Shown here in pieces: positions 53,334 through 63,098 of a DNA stretch of 64,000 nt; positions within the stretch are counted from its first letter, which is position 1; every line of letters begins with the position of its first letter. The notes under the pieces are model-generated. The model did no database searches. It worked only from the letters and a program-made list of their open reading frames with translations, and was not told the DNA's origin. Origin of the DNA: Sulfitobacter undariae (GTDB taxonomy: Bacteria; Pseudomonadota; Alphaproteobacteria; Rhodobacterales; Rhodobacteraceae). A program made the position numbers and the translations under genes. The DNA is taken from assembly GCF_014196805.1 (NCBI RefSeq), contig NZ_JACIEI010000009.1, positions 56,795 through 120,794 on the forward strand, in the 5' to 3' direction.

Positions 53334-54671
53334 TTAGCCCGCATTGATTTTGGGGTGAATATGGGTCATGAATTCGGTCAGCGTTGCATCCAGCCCGGTA
53401 ATGATTTCATCAATATGTGTGTCATCGATGATGAGCGGCGGACAGACCAGAATGTGATCTCCGGCAATGCCGTCACGGGTGCGACGCGAATAGACGATCA
53501 GCCCACGGGCATAGGCCAGATCGACAAAGAGCTGATGCGCATTCAGGTGCGGGGGCAGGGGGGCTTTGGTGCTGCGATCCGCCATGAATTCAAATGCTGT
53601 TAGCAAACCCTTGCCGCGCACATCACCGATGACGTCGTGCTTTTGCATAAGGCCGTGCAACCGCGCGATAAGTTTGTCGCCAGTAGACGTCGCATTGGCA
53701 CATAGGTTTTGCGATGCGATCTCGTCTAACACTGCCAAACCTGCGGCGCAGGCCAACGGATTGCCTGCATAGGTGAAACCATGCGCAAACCCGCCTTTGT
53801 CCATCACCGCATCCACGATTTTATCATCGGCAATTACTGCGCCCAGCGGCACATATCCCGCGCCAAGCCCTTTGGACATTACCACAATGTCTGGACGCAA
53901 GCCCCAATGCTCACACCCTAGAAACGTGCCCGTACGTCCCGCACCAGTCATCACCTCATCAGCGATCAACACCACGCCGTATTGATCACAAATCTGGCGG
54001 ATACGGTCCATATAGCCCACGGGGGGCACCAGCGCGCCGGTTGAAGCCCCGCCGATGGGCTCTATGATAAATGCCAGCACTGTTTCAGGGCCTTCGCGTA
54101 GAATTTGCGCCTCTAGCATATCTGCATAATGGATGCCGGTTTTAGGATCATTCGGATCAAGCCCGTCCAGATAGGCGCGGGGTGCCGGAATTTTAGGCAT
54201 CTCTTGCATCATCGGCGCAAAGGGTGCCGTCAGGCTGGAATAGCCCGTGACCGCCAAGGCCCCTAATGTGCAACCATGATAACTGGGACTGCGTGAGATG
54301 ACCTTCCAACGGGTGGGTTTATCCGTGGCAATCGCATATTGGCGGGCCAGCTTCATGGCGCTTTCCACCGCTTCCGATCCGCCAGAGACAAAAAATACTT
54401 TGTTCAGACCTTCGGGTGTTAACTCCGCCAGCTTGTTCGCGAGCGCCTCTGACGCTTCTGTCTCAAAATGCAGGCGGTACCCGAATGTGGATTTCTCCAT
54501 TTGACGTCGCATCGCGGCCAGTACATTCGGGTTGGAGTGGCCGATGTTGCAGACCATCGCACCTGACGATCCGTCCAGATATCGGTTGCCTTGCTGATCC
54601 CACATGTAGACGCCCTGCGCGTGGTCCAATACGGGCCTTTTGGCGCCTGACTGATAGAAAAGATTGCTCAT
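53334..54671 (-). CDS. Class III aminotransferase
   Basis: 445 residues from ATG 54671, with AGGAG closely upstream; the frame continues to 54836 but there crosses the divergent LysR promoter. PLP-fold hallmarks are YLDGSSGAMVCNIGH, FVSGGSEAVESAMKLARQY and VLIADEVMTGAGRTG, with PLP Lys in VMSKGLGAGYVPLG. Resembles omega-amino-acid or 2,2-dialkylglycine-type aminotransferases. It is divergent from a LysR gene and likely its target. Substrate unknown. Confidence 0.88.
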   Translation of the reverse strand: MSNLFYQSGAKRPVLDHAQGVYMWDQQGNRYLDGSSGAMVCNIGHSNPNVLAAMRRQMEKSTFGYRLHFETEASEALANKLAELTPEGLNKVFFVSGGSEAVESAMKLARQYAIATDKPTRWKVISRSPSYHGCTLGALAVTGYSSLTAPFAPMMQEMPKIPAPRAYLDGLDPNDPKTGIHYADMLEAQILREGPETVLAFIIEPIGGASTGALVPPVGYMDRIRQICDQYGVVLIADEVMTGAGRTGTFLGCEHWGLRPDIVVMSKGLGAGYVPLGAVIADDKIVDAVMDKGGFAHGFTYAGNPLACAAGLAVLDEIASQNLCANATSTGDKLIARLHGLMQKHDVIGDVRGKGLLTAFEFMADRSTKAPLPPHLNAHQLFVDLAYARGLIVYSRRTRDGIAGDHILVCPPLIIDDTHIDEIITGLDATLTEFMTHIHPKINAG

Positions 54672-54770
54672 CTGCGCTCCTGAACGGGAAGCGTGCGACA
54701 TGTAGAATGCGTTGCTACGCCTTGTTAAAACTATGAAAGAACCGCTAGTATTATTCAAATAAATACCCTC

Positions 54771-54789
54771 AATTCCAAATATAGGAATT
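54771..54789. promoter_or_regulatory. Inverted repeat overlapping the LysR ribosome site
   Basis: AATTCC-N7-GGAATT (arms 54771-54776 and 54784-54789) lies immediately before the LysR start in the 125-base divergent gap. It contains a T-N11-A arrangement typical of LysR sites and overlaps the AGGAA ribosome site, which would suit autorepression with activation of the aminotransferase gene. Confidence 0.5.
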
Positions 54790-54796
54790 TTCAATA

Positions 54797-55762
54797 ATGC
54801 GCGAAGCTCCACTGCACGAACCCGAACGCATTGCACGGGAATTGGATTGGAACCTACTACGGACGTTTGTTGTACTGGCAGAAAGCCGATCAGTGACGGA
54901 CGCCGCCAGCAAGCTCAGGTTGAAGCAACCTACTGTTTCAACAGCATTAAAGCGGCTGGAAAGTAGTATAGGGCGCAAACTGATCATACGGTCCCCGGGG
55001 CAGTTCACTCTGACTGACGCGGGGCGCATTTTGTATCACGAGGCGCTGGAAATTCATGGTTCTGTGCTGCGCCTGTCAACTTTGATGCGAGAAATGACCG
55101 ATGATGTGCGCGGTCATGTGCAAATTTCGGTGGCCAGCCATGTGTCGTGCAAGTTGATTGATCGGGTGCTTGCGGATTTCCATGCGGCCCATCCCAAAGT
55201 GACAATGTCTATCGAGGTTGAATCCAGCAGCAAGGCCATTGCCTCGGTTGTGGCAAAACGCGCCTCTTTTGCGATCTGCCTTGTGGGAACACAAATACCC
55301 AGCATCGAGTACCGCCGTGTGTACCGCGAATTCTTTGGCCTTTTTTGCGGCCCGCCTCATCCGCTATTCGGGCGTGATGACCTGAAGCTGGAGGATGTGG
55401 CGGGGCATGGATCAGTCAGCTTTGAGACGGATCATCTGGAAGATGTGTTGAAGCCCGTGACCTTGATGCGTGCCCAAGCTGCTTTGGAGCAAAAGGTGAC
55501 AGGCATGTCCAGTCATCTGGAGGAAGTACGCCGCATGGTTGTTGCTGGGTTGGGTATTGGTCCGTTGCCCATGCATGTCGCGTCGCGTGACGTAAAAGGC
55601 GGTCTGCTGTGGCAGGTGCCACCTTTTGACGGCTTGCCAGAGATTGATGTTTTCTTGGTGTGGAATGACCGTGCAAACAAAAACCGCGCCGAAGAATTCT
55701 TGCTCAAAGCTTTACTCGACGCAATCGAGACAACTCCAATGGCGGCCCGCACCTATCGGTGA
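54797..55762 (+). CDS. LysR family transcriptional regulator
   Basis: 321 residues. N-terminal winged helix (LRTFVVLAESRSVTDAAS, then LKQPTVSTALKRLESSIG) and a periplasmic-binding-fold effector domain from about residue 100. Divergent from the class III aminotransferase gene and convergent with the amino-acid importer operon; it may respond to the transported or degraded amino acid. Confidence 0.9.
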   Translation: MREAPLHEPERIARELDWNLLRTFVVLAESRSVTDAASKLRLKQPTVSTALKRLESSIGRKLIIRSPGQFTLTDAGRILYHEALEIHGSVLRLSTLMREMTDDVRGHVQISVASHVSCKLIDRVLADFHAAHPKVTMSIEVESSSKAIASVVAKRASFAICLVGTQIPSIEYRRVYREFFGLFCGPPHPLFGRDDLKLEDVAGHGSVSFETDHLEDVLKPVTLMRAQAALEQKVTGMSSHLEEVRRMVVAGLGIGPLPMHVASRDVKGGLLWQVPPFDGLPEIDVFLVWNDRANKNRAEEFLLKALLDAIETTPMAARTYR

Positions 55763-55779
55763 TGCGGGCAGGGCTGTTG

Positions 55780-56553
55780 TTAAGGGTGCTGGCCCGCCAA
55801 GTGTTTGCGCAGAAATTCTTTTGTTCGGTCGCTTGTGGGATTGCGAAAGATCACTTCTGGCGGGCCTTCCTCAACAACAACACCTTGATCCATAAACAAA
55901 ACCCTGTCGCAGACACTTTCTGCAAAGCTCATCTCATGGGTGACGATGATCATCGTCATATGTTCTTCGGCCAGCTTTTTCATAACGAGGTTTACCTCTT
56001 CGACCAACTCGGGGTCGAGGGCGGATGTCGCCTCGTCAAACAACATCACTTTGGGGTTCATCGCCAGCGCACGCGCAATAGCGACACGTTGCTTTTGCCC
56101 GCCAGAGAGTTGCGATGGGTAATGATCGATCCGCTCTAGCATACCCACTTTATCCAGCTGCTCTTCAGCCAGTTTGTCGGCTTCGGCGTCTGTGATCCCT
56201 TTGAGCATTTTGGGGGCCAGTGTCACGTTTTCACGAACCCTCAAATGCGGAAACAGATTGAAGTGTTGAAATACCATGCCGATTTCTTGGCGCACTTGAT
56301 TGATATGCGCCTCATACTGGCGGTGTGGTAATTTTTTGTTGATCTGCTTGTCTTCCAACCAGACTTCGCCGCCTGTCAGCGGATCAAGATCATTGATTGC
56401 GCGTAAAAGCGTGCTTTTACCAGAGCCGGAAGGGCCGATGATTGCGACGATCTGGCCCTTTTGAACCTGAAGATTGATATCTTTCAGAACCTCTAGCGTG
56501 CCATAGCTTTTCTTGGCGTGCCGGATGTCTACAAATGGTTTCTGATCGGTCAT
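55780..56553 (-). CDS. Polar amino-acid ABC transporter ATPase (GlnQ type)
   Basis: 257 residues from ATG 56553, chosen for GGAGG seven bases upstream; ATG 56574 overlaps the permease stop but lacks a site. Walker [10 protein letters not shown], signature LSGGQKQRV, Walker [17 protein letters not shown] and switch VTHEMSFA are intact. It energises the two preceding permeases. Confidence 0.92.
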   Translation of the reverse strand: MTDQKPFVDIRHAKKSYGTLEVLKDINLQVQKGQIVAIIGPSGSGKSTLLRAINDLDPLTGGEVWLEDKQINKKLPHRQYEAHINQVRQEIGMVFQHFNLFPHLRVRENVTLAPKMLKGITDAEADKLAEEQLDKVGMLERIDHYPSQLSGGQKQRVAIARALAMNPKVMLFDEATSALDPELVEEVNLVMKKLAEEHMTMIIVTHEMSFAESVCDRVLFMDQGVVVEEGPPEVIFRNPTSDRTKEFLRKHLAGQHP

Positions 56554-56570
56554 GTGATCGCCTCCGTCTT

Positions 56571-57227
56571 TCATCGGGACGCCTGCACGCGGCGCTCGAT
56601 ACGTCGCTGGGCGGCTTCCATGAAGATGTTGATAATATAATAAATGACTGCCACGAGGACGTAGAATTCAAAGGGCCGATAGGTACTGCCGATTGCGCGT
56701 TGCGCCGATAGCGTCAGTTCGGACACCCCGATGACCGACACCAAAGCGCTGTCTTTGAGCAGGGCGATCATGTTATTGCCGATGGGGGGGATCACATCGC
56801 GGATGGCCTGCGGCACAACAACTTTGCGCAGTGCTTGCATCCGGCTGAGGCCCAGCGTGCGGGCCGCTTCGATCTGGCCTGTGTCCACGGCAAGTATACC
56901 CGTCTGGAATAATTCGGAATTATAGACGGCGAAGTGTAGGCCAAGGCCGATGATGCCAGCCATAAAAGCGGGCACGTCGATGCCAATCTGAACCAGCCCG
57001 AAATAGATCAAGAACAGTTGCAACAGCAGGGGTGTGCCCATGAACAGAAATGAGAATATCCGAAACGGAAGGCGTACGGGGGTAGGGCCATAAAGCGCGA
57101 TGACCGCCAGAACAATACCGCCAACAAAGCTGACCACTGCTGCGCCAAGTGTGATCAGTATCGTCCAGAGCGCGCCCCAGAGTATGATATCCATGTATTG
57201 TGGAATAACTGTGAAATCCAGTCCCAT
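56571..57227 (-). CDS. Polar amino-acid ABC transporter permease (HisMQ type)
   Basis: 218 residues from ATG 57227, with GGGAGG five bases upstream. Membrane segments and the EAA loop [20 protein letters not shown] are typical of the His/Glu/Gln/Arg/opine permease family. Forms the channel with the neighbouring permease. Confidence 0.9.
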   Translation of the reverse strand: MGLDFTVIPQYMDIILWGALWTILITLGAAVVSFVGGIVLAVIALYGPTPVRLPFRIFSFLFMGTPLLLQLFLIYFGLVQIGIDVPAFMAGIIGLGLHFAVYNSELFQTGILAVDTGQIEAARTLGLSRMQALRKVVVPQAIRDVIPPIGNNMIALLKDSALVSVIGVSELTLSAQRAIGSTYRPFEFYVLVAVIYYIINIFMEAAQRRIERRVQASR

Positions 57228-57243
57228 AGAAACCTCCCTTGGG

Positions 57244-57891
57244 TTAAGTAATGCGCGCTTTGCGGTCGAGCCAAGCAACCGCTTGGCCGGTGATATAAAT
57301 GATGATCATGTAAAGAAGGCCCGCGATCAAAAACATCTCGAACGGCTTGTAAGTCGATCCAATGAAACGCTGCGCGGTATAGGTCAACTCTACCACAGAA
57401 ATCGCCGCCACAAGGGCGGTCGCCTTGATCATTGCGTTGATGTTGACCCCCAAAGGCCGGATCATCAAACGCATCGCTTGCGGCAAAACCACATAGCGCA
57501 TGGTTAAACCTCGGCTCATACCGACGGTGCGGGCGGCCTCGATTTGGCCTTTGTCGATGGCAATAATGGCACCACGCATGGTTTCGGTCATATAGGCACC
57601 CGCGTTGATGCCAAGCCCGATGACACCCGCCTCAAACGCGTCCAACTGAATGCCGATTTGAGGGCCGCCAAAATAGAGGATGAAAAGTTGGATCAATGCA
57701 GGTGTGCCGCGAAATACGCTGACATAGGCCGCACCCAAAAACCGCAGAAGGGCAAAGCGAGACAGGCGCGCTGATGCACCAATAATGCCTAATATCAAAC
57801 CGAGGATCGTTGTGAGAACCGAGAGTAAAACCGTAATCCAGGCCGCTTCCAAGAAAAATGGAAAGACCTTCTGCATCAATTCAAAATCCAC
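57244..57891 (-). CDS. Polar amino-acid ABC transporter permease (HisMQ type)
   Basis: 215 residues, with the permease signature IEAARTVGMSRGLTMRYVVL and about five membrane segments. Second channel subunit; first gene after the binding-protein hairpin. The 125 bases between it and the binding-protein gene hold only that hairpin. Confidence 0.9.
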   Translation of the reverse strand: MDFELMQKVFPFFLEAAWITVLLSVLTTILGLILGIIGASARLSRFALLRFLGAAYVSVFRGTPALIQLFILYFGGPQIGIQLDAFEAGVIGLGINAGAYMTETMRGAIIAIDKGQIEAARTVGMSRGLTMRYVVLPQAMRLMIRPLGVNINAMIKATALVAAISVVELTYTAQRFIGSTYKPFEMFLIAGLLYMIIIYITGQAVAWLDRKARIT

Positions 57892-57962
57892 GTTCGGGTC
57901 TGCTCCTGCATGTGAGGGGGTCGTCTGTGGTGCGCATAGCCATCTGCCTAAAAAGCAGAAAC

Positions 57963-58003
57963 TGCCCCGCCTACCTGACTAAACTCAGGCGAGCGGCGGG
58001 GCA
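57963..58003 (-). terminator. Intra-operon cruciform-type hairpin after the SBP gene
   Basis: TGCCCCGCC (57963-57971) and GGCGGGGCA (57995-58003) make a perfect 9-bp GC-rich stem, inside which CCTGA (57974-57978) pairs with TCAGG (57985-57989). It lies 13 bases beyond the binding-protein stop. On the minus strand it is followed about 12 bases later by TTTTT, so partial termination is plausible. Confidence 0.7.
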
Positions 58004-58016
58004 ATTATATAAAGTG

Positions 58017-58799
58017 TTAGCGGATGTCGCCGCCGACCCATTCGTTTGCGATCGCTAGGTAAGTGCCATCGGCCATCATCTCGTCCAGCGCGGTTTGCAT
58101 CGCAGCTGCCAATTCCGGATTACCTTCGCGGATCGCGATGCCTGCGCCGAATTCTTCGGTCTCGATATCGTCGAGAATAGTGTATTCCTGACCGGTTTCC
58201 TGCATGGCAAGGATCGCTGCGATATTGTCGTTAACAATCACATCAACGCGGCCATTCTCAAGCTCCAGCAGCAACTCTGGCAGGCCTTTGTATGTGCGCA
58301 CGTCATAGCCCAAATCGCGCGCCCATGCTTCGTGTGTTTCACCCAATGTAAGACCCACACGCGCATCGCCCAATTGCGAAGCAGATGTGAAACCGTTGCC
58401 TGGTTTGGCGAAGATCGCGCGTTTGGTGGTGTAATACGGGCCGACAAAATCAATCACCTTGTCGCGTTCTTCCGTGATAGACATTGAGCCGACGATGGCA
58501 TCAAATTTATTGGCCAGAAGGCCCCCGATGATGCCATCCCACGCAGTTGTGACGATCTCGACTTCAACACCCATGCGCTTGGCGATTTCTTTCCCGATGG
58601 ACGGATCAAAGCCGACGACTTCGTTGGCGTCGTTCACAAAGTTGAACGGAGGATAAGCACCGGTCATCGCAATGCGCATCACGCCGCGTTCTTTGATGCC
58701 TGCAAGTTCGTCCGCGGCCGCAAAGCTGGCCACACCCAAGCTGGCGGTGGCGATCGTGGCGGCTAATACCGACTGTAAAACTGTTCTGCGCGTTGTCAT
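58017..58799 (-). CDS. Polar amino-acid ABC transporter substrate-binding protein (SBP family 3)
   Basis: 260 residues from ATG 58799, six bases after GGAG; ATG 58802 is three bases closer and less well spaced. Signal sequence of about 29 residues begins MTTRRTVLQS, with a twin-arginine-like TRRTVL. Mature part: GVMRIAMTGAYPPFNFVNDA, FDAIVGSMSITEERDKVIDF and the late IREGNPEL are family 3 motifs. Binds a polar or basic amino acid or opine; identity unknown. It leads the importer operon. Confidence 0.9.
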   Translation of the reverse strand: MTTRRTVLQSVLAATIATASLGVASFAAADELAGIKERGVMRIAMTGAYPPFNFVNDANEVVGFDPSIGKEIAKRMGVEVEIVTTAWDGIIGGLLANKFDAIVGSMSITEERDKVIDFVGPYYTTKRAIFAKPGNGFTSASQLGDARVGLTLGETHEAWARDLGYDVRTYKGLPELLLELENGRVDVIVNDNIAAILAMQETGQEYTILDDIETEEFGAGIAIREGNPELAAAMQTALDEMMADGTYLAIANEWVGGDIR

Positions 58800-59137
58800 C
58801 ATGTTCTCCAATGGACTCATGTGCAGGGTGTTTCCTGCTTGATATTCACGAAAGGGTTACACAGCCCTTCCCATTGCACAAATAGATATTGAGTATTTTT
58901 ACTATTGATAAAATCTATGAGTTCGTACTCAAACTATGACTGCCGCTGTGGGATGAAGAGCGCATGGAAGGCCGTAAGTCCCTGCCAAGTAGAAGCAATT
59001 GCGGCGCTGAGTATTGTGGGCCTGTGGTTGACGGTCCAATAAGGTGTCGTAAAACATTTACATTTGCTTACTATGGACAGACTGTAATTTGACTGCCTTA
59101 CTAGGCTCAGATTTTTACTTAAAAACAGGAATTTGTC
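58800..59137. other. Divergent intergenic region between two importer operons
   Basis: A 338-base region with no gene. An AT-rich stretch near 58886-58931 contains GAGTA...TACTC repeats that could be regulator sites. The potD-side promoter candidate is listed separately. Nothing else is evident. Confidence 0.4.
59028..59055 (+). promoter_or_regulatory. Candidate promoter for the polyamine importer operon
   Basis: TTGACG (59028-59033) and TAAAAC (59050-59055) are separated by 16 bases, a fair sigma-70 arrangement about 80 bases upstream of the binding-protein start. Confidence 0.4.
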
Positions 59138-60199
59138 ATGAAACTTGGACTCGTCGCTACATCCGCGCTGATTGCAGCCCTTTCAACAACAGCCGTTTCC
59201 GCCGAAACATTGCGCCTTTTGACATGGGGCGGCTACGCACCTGAAGACGTGATCGCGCTGTTTGAAGAAGAAACAGGCCACACCGTTGAGGTCACAACCT
59301 CAAACAACGAAGAAATGATCGCAAAACTGCGCGCCACCAATGGCGGCGGCTTTGATTTGGCGCAGCCAAGCCAAGACCGGATCACCAGCGCGCAGGAAGA
59401 ATTCGGCATCTACAAGCCGATCGATATGTCCCGCGTAGACGCGGCCCAGATCATTCCATCGATGCTGGAAGCGACCGCCACAAACACAACATTTGACGGC
59501 GCAGTCTTTGGCCTGCCCCATGTTTGGGGCACCAGCGGTTTGATCGTGAACACTGCCAAGGCGGCGCAAGTTACCGACTATGTTGATCTATGTGACGCAT
59601 CCGTTGCGGGCAGCGTGTCTTACCGTCTGAAGCGTCCGACCCTGATTGGTTTTGCCTTCTCTATGGGTCTGGACCCCTTCGCGGCCTACGCCGATGCGGA
59701 CGCCTACAAAGGTATTCTGGATCAAGTCGAAGCCAAGCTGACCGAATGTAAGCCAAACGTGAAAACATACTGGGATGGCGGCGACGAAATCCAGAACTTG
59801 CTACGCTCGGGCGAAGTGGTTGCCGCGATGGCGTGGGATACAGGCGGATGGCAGTTGAACGCGGATAACGCGGATATCACCTTTGTTGCCCCAAAAGCAG
59901 GCGCTTTGGGCTGGATTGATACGTTTGTTCTGCCGTCACGCGGCCGTGCAGATGATGCTGCTTATGACTGGATCAACTTTGTGATGCGTCCTGATATTGC
60001 CTCCATGATCACCAATACTGCCGGTAACTTTACCGCCGCTGTTAATGGCGATTCCGAGGTCAGCGCCGAGCTGAAAGCACGCTATCAGGGCAGCTTTGAT
60101 CAGGCCGCGATTGATAACATCAAATGGTATCCACCGGTTCCTGCAGGTTTGGAAGCACTGGAAGGTGCAACACTGGACCGCGTCAACGCAGCCAAGTAA
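59138..60199 (+). CDS. Spermidine/putrescine-type ABC substrate-binding protein (PotD/PotF-like)
   Basis: 353 residues. Signal peptide 1-22 (ending AVSA). Mature start ETLRLLTWGGYAPEDVIALF, then TSNNEEMIAKLRATNGGGFD and DWINFVMRPDIASMITN, follow PotD/PotF. Periplasmic polyamine binding is likely, though related proteins bind other cationic or zwitterionic compounds. It heads the potDABC-type operon and is followed by a strong hairpin. Confidence 0.87.
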   Translation: MKLGLVATSALIAALSTTAVSAETLRLLTWGGYAPEDVIALFEEETGHTVEVTTSNNEEMIAKLRATNGGGFDLAQPSQDRITSAQEEFGIYKPIDMSRVDAAQIIPSMLEATATNTTFDGAVFGLPHVWGTSGLIVNTAKAAQVTDYVDLCDASVAGSVSYRLKRPTLIGFAFSMGLDPFAAYADADAYKGILDQVEAKLTECKPNVKTYWDGGDEIQNLLRSGEVVAAMAWDTGGWQLNADNADITFVAPKAGALGWIDTFVLPSRGRADDAAYDWINFVMRPDIASMITNTAGNFTAAVNGDSEVSAELKARYQGSFDQAAIDNIKWYPPVPAGLEALEGATLDRVNAAK

Positions 60200-60219
60200 G
60201 CTACGTCAAACACTAAATG

Positions 60220-60248
60220 AAGAAGGGCGCACCCCTCGCGCCCTTCTT
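60220..60248 (+). terminator. Intra-operon hairpin after the polyamine-binding gene
   Basis: AAGAAGGGCGC (60220-60230) and GCGCCCTTCTT (60238-60248) form a perfect 11-bp stem with a 7-base loop, followed by only one more T. It sits 20 bases after the stop and 24 bases before the ATPase gene. Partial terminator or mRNA stabiliser. Confidence 0.75.
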
Positions 60249-60272
60249 TGCAATTGTAGAAAGCCGAAAACC

Positions 60273-61379
60273 ATGACCTCCACCGCTGATCTTGTCTGCC
60301 GTGACCTGACCAAAGATTTTAAGGACTTCCGTGCAGTTGATCATGTGAGTTTCGAAGTCCCGCAAGGATCGTTCTTTTCCATTCTCGGGCCGTCGGGCTG
60401 TGGGAAAACTACGCTGCTGCGGATGATCGCCGGATTTCAATTTCCTACCAGTGGGGATCTGTTGATCAAAGGGAAATCCATGATTGATGTGGGGCCAAAC
60501 AAACGCCCCGTTTCTATGGTGTTTCAACACTTGGCATTGTTCCCGATGATGGATATCGGCAAAAATATCGGCTTTGGCCTGCGTCAACGCGGCGTGCCCG
60601 CCGCTGAAATCAAACAGAGGGTAGGGCGCGTGTTAGAGCGTGTCGGCCTTCCGGGCATTGAAAACCGTCAGGTCAGCCAGCTATCGGGTGGGCAAAAACA
60701 ACGCGTCGCGATTGCACGCTGTATGGTGCTGGAACCTGACGTTTTGCTGTTGGACGAGCCCCTTGGTGCGCTGGATCTAAAGCTACGCGAGCATATGAAG
60801 ATCGAACTGAAGGCGCTTCAGGCAGAATTCAACACTACTTTTGTCTACATCACCCACGACCAATCCGAAGCCTTGGTGATGAGCGACAATATCGCTGTGA
60901 TGAACAAAGGCCAATTCGATCAAATCGGCACCGCAAAAGAGCTGTATTACGAACCAGCAAACGCTTTTGTCGCCGGGTTTGTTGGCGATGCGAACCGTTT
61001 TGAAGGCAAGGTGACAGCAGTGAACGGGCAGATCGTCACGATTGAGACCGAGGGCGGGGGTGTGCAGCAAGCGCATGCCTCGGCAAAGGTGCCGAGTATT
61101 GGCCAACGTGCCCAAGCCTTTGTGCGGCCCGAAGCAATCGAGCTGTCCAAAACCCCCTTTGCTTCCGCCACGCACCCCAATGCCAGTGCACAAATTGTCG
61201 ATAGCGTGCTGTTCAACGGTGCAAATTCCGTTGCCATCCTGCGCGACCCAAAATCAGGTGAGACATTGCAAGCCGCGCTGCCTCAAACCGGTGAATTCTT
61301 GGGCTTGGGCAAAGGGGAGGCCATTCACGCCAATTGGAACGCAGGGCAGGCGCGCTGCTTTGTGGCGGAGGGGCAATAA
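60273..61379 (+). CDS. potA: Spermidine/putrescine-type ABC ATPase (PotA-like)
   Basis: 368 residues from ATG 60273; the frame extends upstream into the preceding gene but the protein core starts here. Walker [10 protein letters not shown], signature LSGGQKQRV, Walker [13 protein letters not shown] and switch THDQSEAL are intact, with a C-terminal TOBE domain from about residue 255. The stop overlaps the next start (TAATG). Confidence 0.9.
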   Translation: MTSTADLVCRDLTKDFKDFRAVDHVSFEVPQGSFFSILGPSGCGKTTLLRMIAGFQFPTSGDLLIKGKSMIDVGPNKRPVSMVFQHLALFPMMDIGKNIGFGLRQRGVPAAEIKQRVGRVLERVGLPGIENRQVSQLSGGQKQRVAIARCMVLEPDVLLLDEPLGALDLKLREHMKIELKALQAEFNTTFVYITHDQSEALVMSDNIAVMNKGQFDQIGTAKELYYEPANAFVAGFVGDANRFEGKVTAVNGQIVTIETEGGGVQQAHASAKVPSIGQRAQAFVRPEAIELSKTPFASATHPNASAQIVDSVLFNGANSVAILRDPKSGETLQAALPQTGEFLGLGKGEAIHANWNAGQARCFVAEGQ

Positions 61380-62242
61380 TGGTCACTGACCGCTCCAAGC
61401 TCGGGTTTTATCTGCTACTGTCGCCACTGCTGTTGTGGTTGGTGACACTGATCATCTTGCCGCACATCGGCCTTTTCGCCGTCTCGATGAGCGAAAAAGT
61501 GGGCGTGCGTGAATATGAAACAGGGTTTGGCAATTACGCGGTTTTCTTTAACGAACCGCTGTATTGGCGTACCTTCGCACGCACGGCATTCATGTCGATC
61601 CTCACAACGGTCCTGACATTGTTGCTGGGGTTTCCCATTGCTTATTACATTGCCAAACTGACCCGTGGCCGCACCAAAACGACGCTGTTTCTGATGTGCT
61701 TGATCCCGTTTTGGGTGTCTGAATTGGTGCGTACATTCGGTTGGATGATCCTACTGCGCGAAACGGGTGTCTTGTCTAATTTTCTGCAATATACAGGTAT
61801 TTTGTCTGAACCTGTTGAGTTTTTGTATAACGATGCGGCCATCATGGTGGGCCTTGTTTATACGTCGATCCTGTTCATGATTGTACCGCTGGTCACCACA
61901 TTGGATAGTTTGGACGACAGCTTGATTGAAGCGGGATATGATCTGGGTGGTTCAGGATTTTCCATCTTGCGTGAAATCGTGATCCCCCATGCGATGCCCG
62001 GTATCGTGTCAGGCTGTATCGTGGTGTTTATGCTGTCACTGGGTAATTACCTGACCCCGATCTTGCTGGGGGGCAAAGATAGCCTGTGGTTTACGGGGCT
62101 GATTTATACCCAATTCATCACCCGCTTTAACTGGGAGCTCGGCTCGGCCTTTGGCTTCCTGCTTTTGGGCCTATCATCGGCGGTGGTCTTCCTCGGCCTC
62201 AAGCTGTCGCGGCAATCTCTTTCAGATACGATGGGACGTTAA
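61379..62242 (+). CDS. potB: Spermidine/putrescine-type ABC permease (PotB-like)
   Basis: 287 residues from ATG 61379, with GGAGGGG five bases upstream; an earlier frame start lies inside potA. Six membrane segments; PotB-like LIILPHIGLFAVSMSE at the start and EAA loop IEAGYDLGGSGFSILREIVI. Inner-membrane channel subunit. Confidence 0.9.
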   Translation: MVTDRSKLGFYLLLSPLLLWLVTLIILPHIGLFAVSMSEKVGVREYETGFGNYAVFFNEPLYWRTFARTAFMSILTTVLTLLLGFPIAYYIAKLTRGRTKTTLFLMCLIPFWVSELVRTFGWMILLRETGVLSNFLQYTGILSEPVEFLYNDAAIMVGLVYTSILFMIVPLVTTLDSLDDSLIEAGYDLGGSGFSILREIVIPHAMPGIVSGCIVVFMLSLGNYLTPILLGGKDSLWFTGLIYTQFITRFNWELGSAFGFLLLGLSSAVVFLGLKLSRQSLSDTMGR

Positions 62243-62243
62243 T

Positions 62244-63098
62244 ATGATCCCTACAGTTCCCCAATCATCGGCAATGAAATGGTCCTATCGGGCCTATGTT
62301 TCATTGTTTTTCATCTACCTTGCCTTGCCCTTGGCCGTCGTCTGCGCCTTCGCATTCAACGACAGTGTGTTCCCGTCGTTACCATGGGAAGGCTTCACAT
62401 GGGCGTGGTTCTTTGGCGACGAGGCACCCTTCATCGGTGTTTTTCACGAACGCTCCATCCTGCGCGCCATCGGCACATCTGCATTTGTTGCCTTTTGGGT
62501 TTCCAGCCTGTCGGTGACCGTAGGCACCTGCAACGCCTTCTTATTCGTCCGCCATGATTTTCGCGGCAAAGGGTTTCTCTATATCTTGATGCTACTGCCG
62601 CTGATCATCCCAGGCGTGATCCTTGGTATTTCGATCCTCGTTTTCGCCAGCTCTGTGGCCAATACCCTAGAGGACGCCACGGGTATGTGGTTTGACGGGC
62701 TGCGCCCTGGCTTGATCCTTGTGATCTTGGGGCAGTTCTCATTTATCACAACCTTTGCAACGCTGGTGATTTCGGCGCGACTGCAAAAATTTGACCTCAG
62801 CCTAGAAGAGGCCGCACTGAATCTTGGTGCCAGCAAATGGGGTGCAATCCGTCAAGTAACGCTGCCTTTCTTGCTGCCTGCGATTGTGGGGGCTGGGGTG
62901 GTTTCAATGCTGATGAGCTTTGAGAACTTCAACACAACCTTGATGCTGGTAGGCTCTGACGCGCCACTGACGATCGCAATGTTCGACAAGCTCAAGCTGG
63001 GTTCGACACCGGTGTTGAACGCCGTATCCCTGTTGCTCATTGTCGGGTCGGCAGCATTAGGAATATTCTCACTCATTTTCCAACGTGCAAAAGAATAA
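62244..63098 (+). CDS. potC: Spermidine/putrescine-type ABC permease (PotC-like)
   Basis: 284 residues from ATG 62244, one base after the potB stop. Six membrane segments; EAA loop LEEAALNLGASKWGAIRQVTL. Second channel subunit and last gene of the operon. No convincing terminator follows; a 4-bp GTTC/GAAC stem at 63101-63114 is too weak to call. Confidence 0.9.
   Translation: MIPTVPQSSAMKWSYRAYVSLFFIYLALPLAVVCAFAFNDSVFPSLPWEGFTWAWFFGDEAPFIGVFHERSILRAIGTSAFVAFWVSSLSVTVGTCNAFLFVRHDFRGKGFLYILMLLPLIIPGVILGISILVFASSVANTLEDATGMWFDGLRPGLILVILGQFSFITTFATLVISARLQKFDLSLEEAALNLGASKWGAIRQVTLPFLLPAIVGAGVVSMLMSFENFNTTLMLVGSDAPLTIAMFDKLKLGSTPVLNAVSLLLIVGSAALGIFSLIFQRAKE

Noticed and set aside
51000..54671. 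Ectoine or hydroxyectoine breakdown as the role of the racemase, M20 and aminotransferase genes
   Set aside because: No DoeA/EutD hydrolase, no TRAP or Ehu transporter and no semialdehyde dehydrogenase is present.
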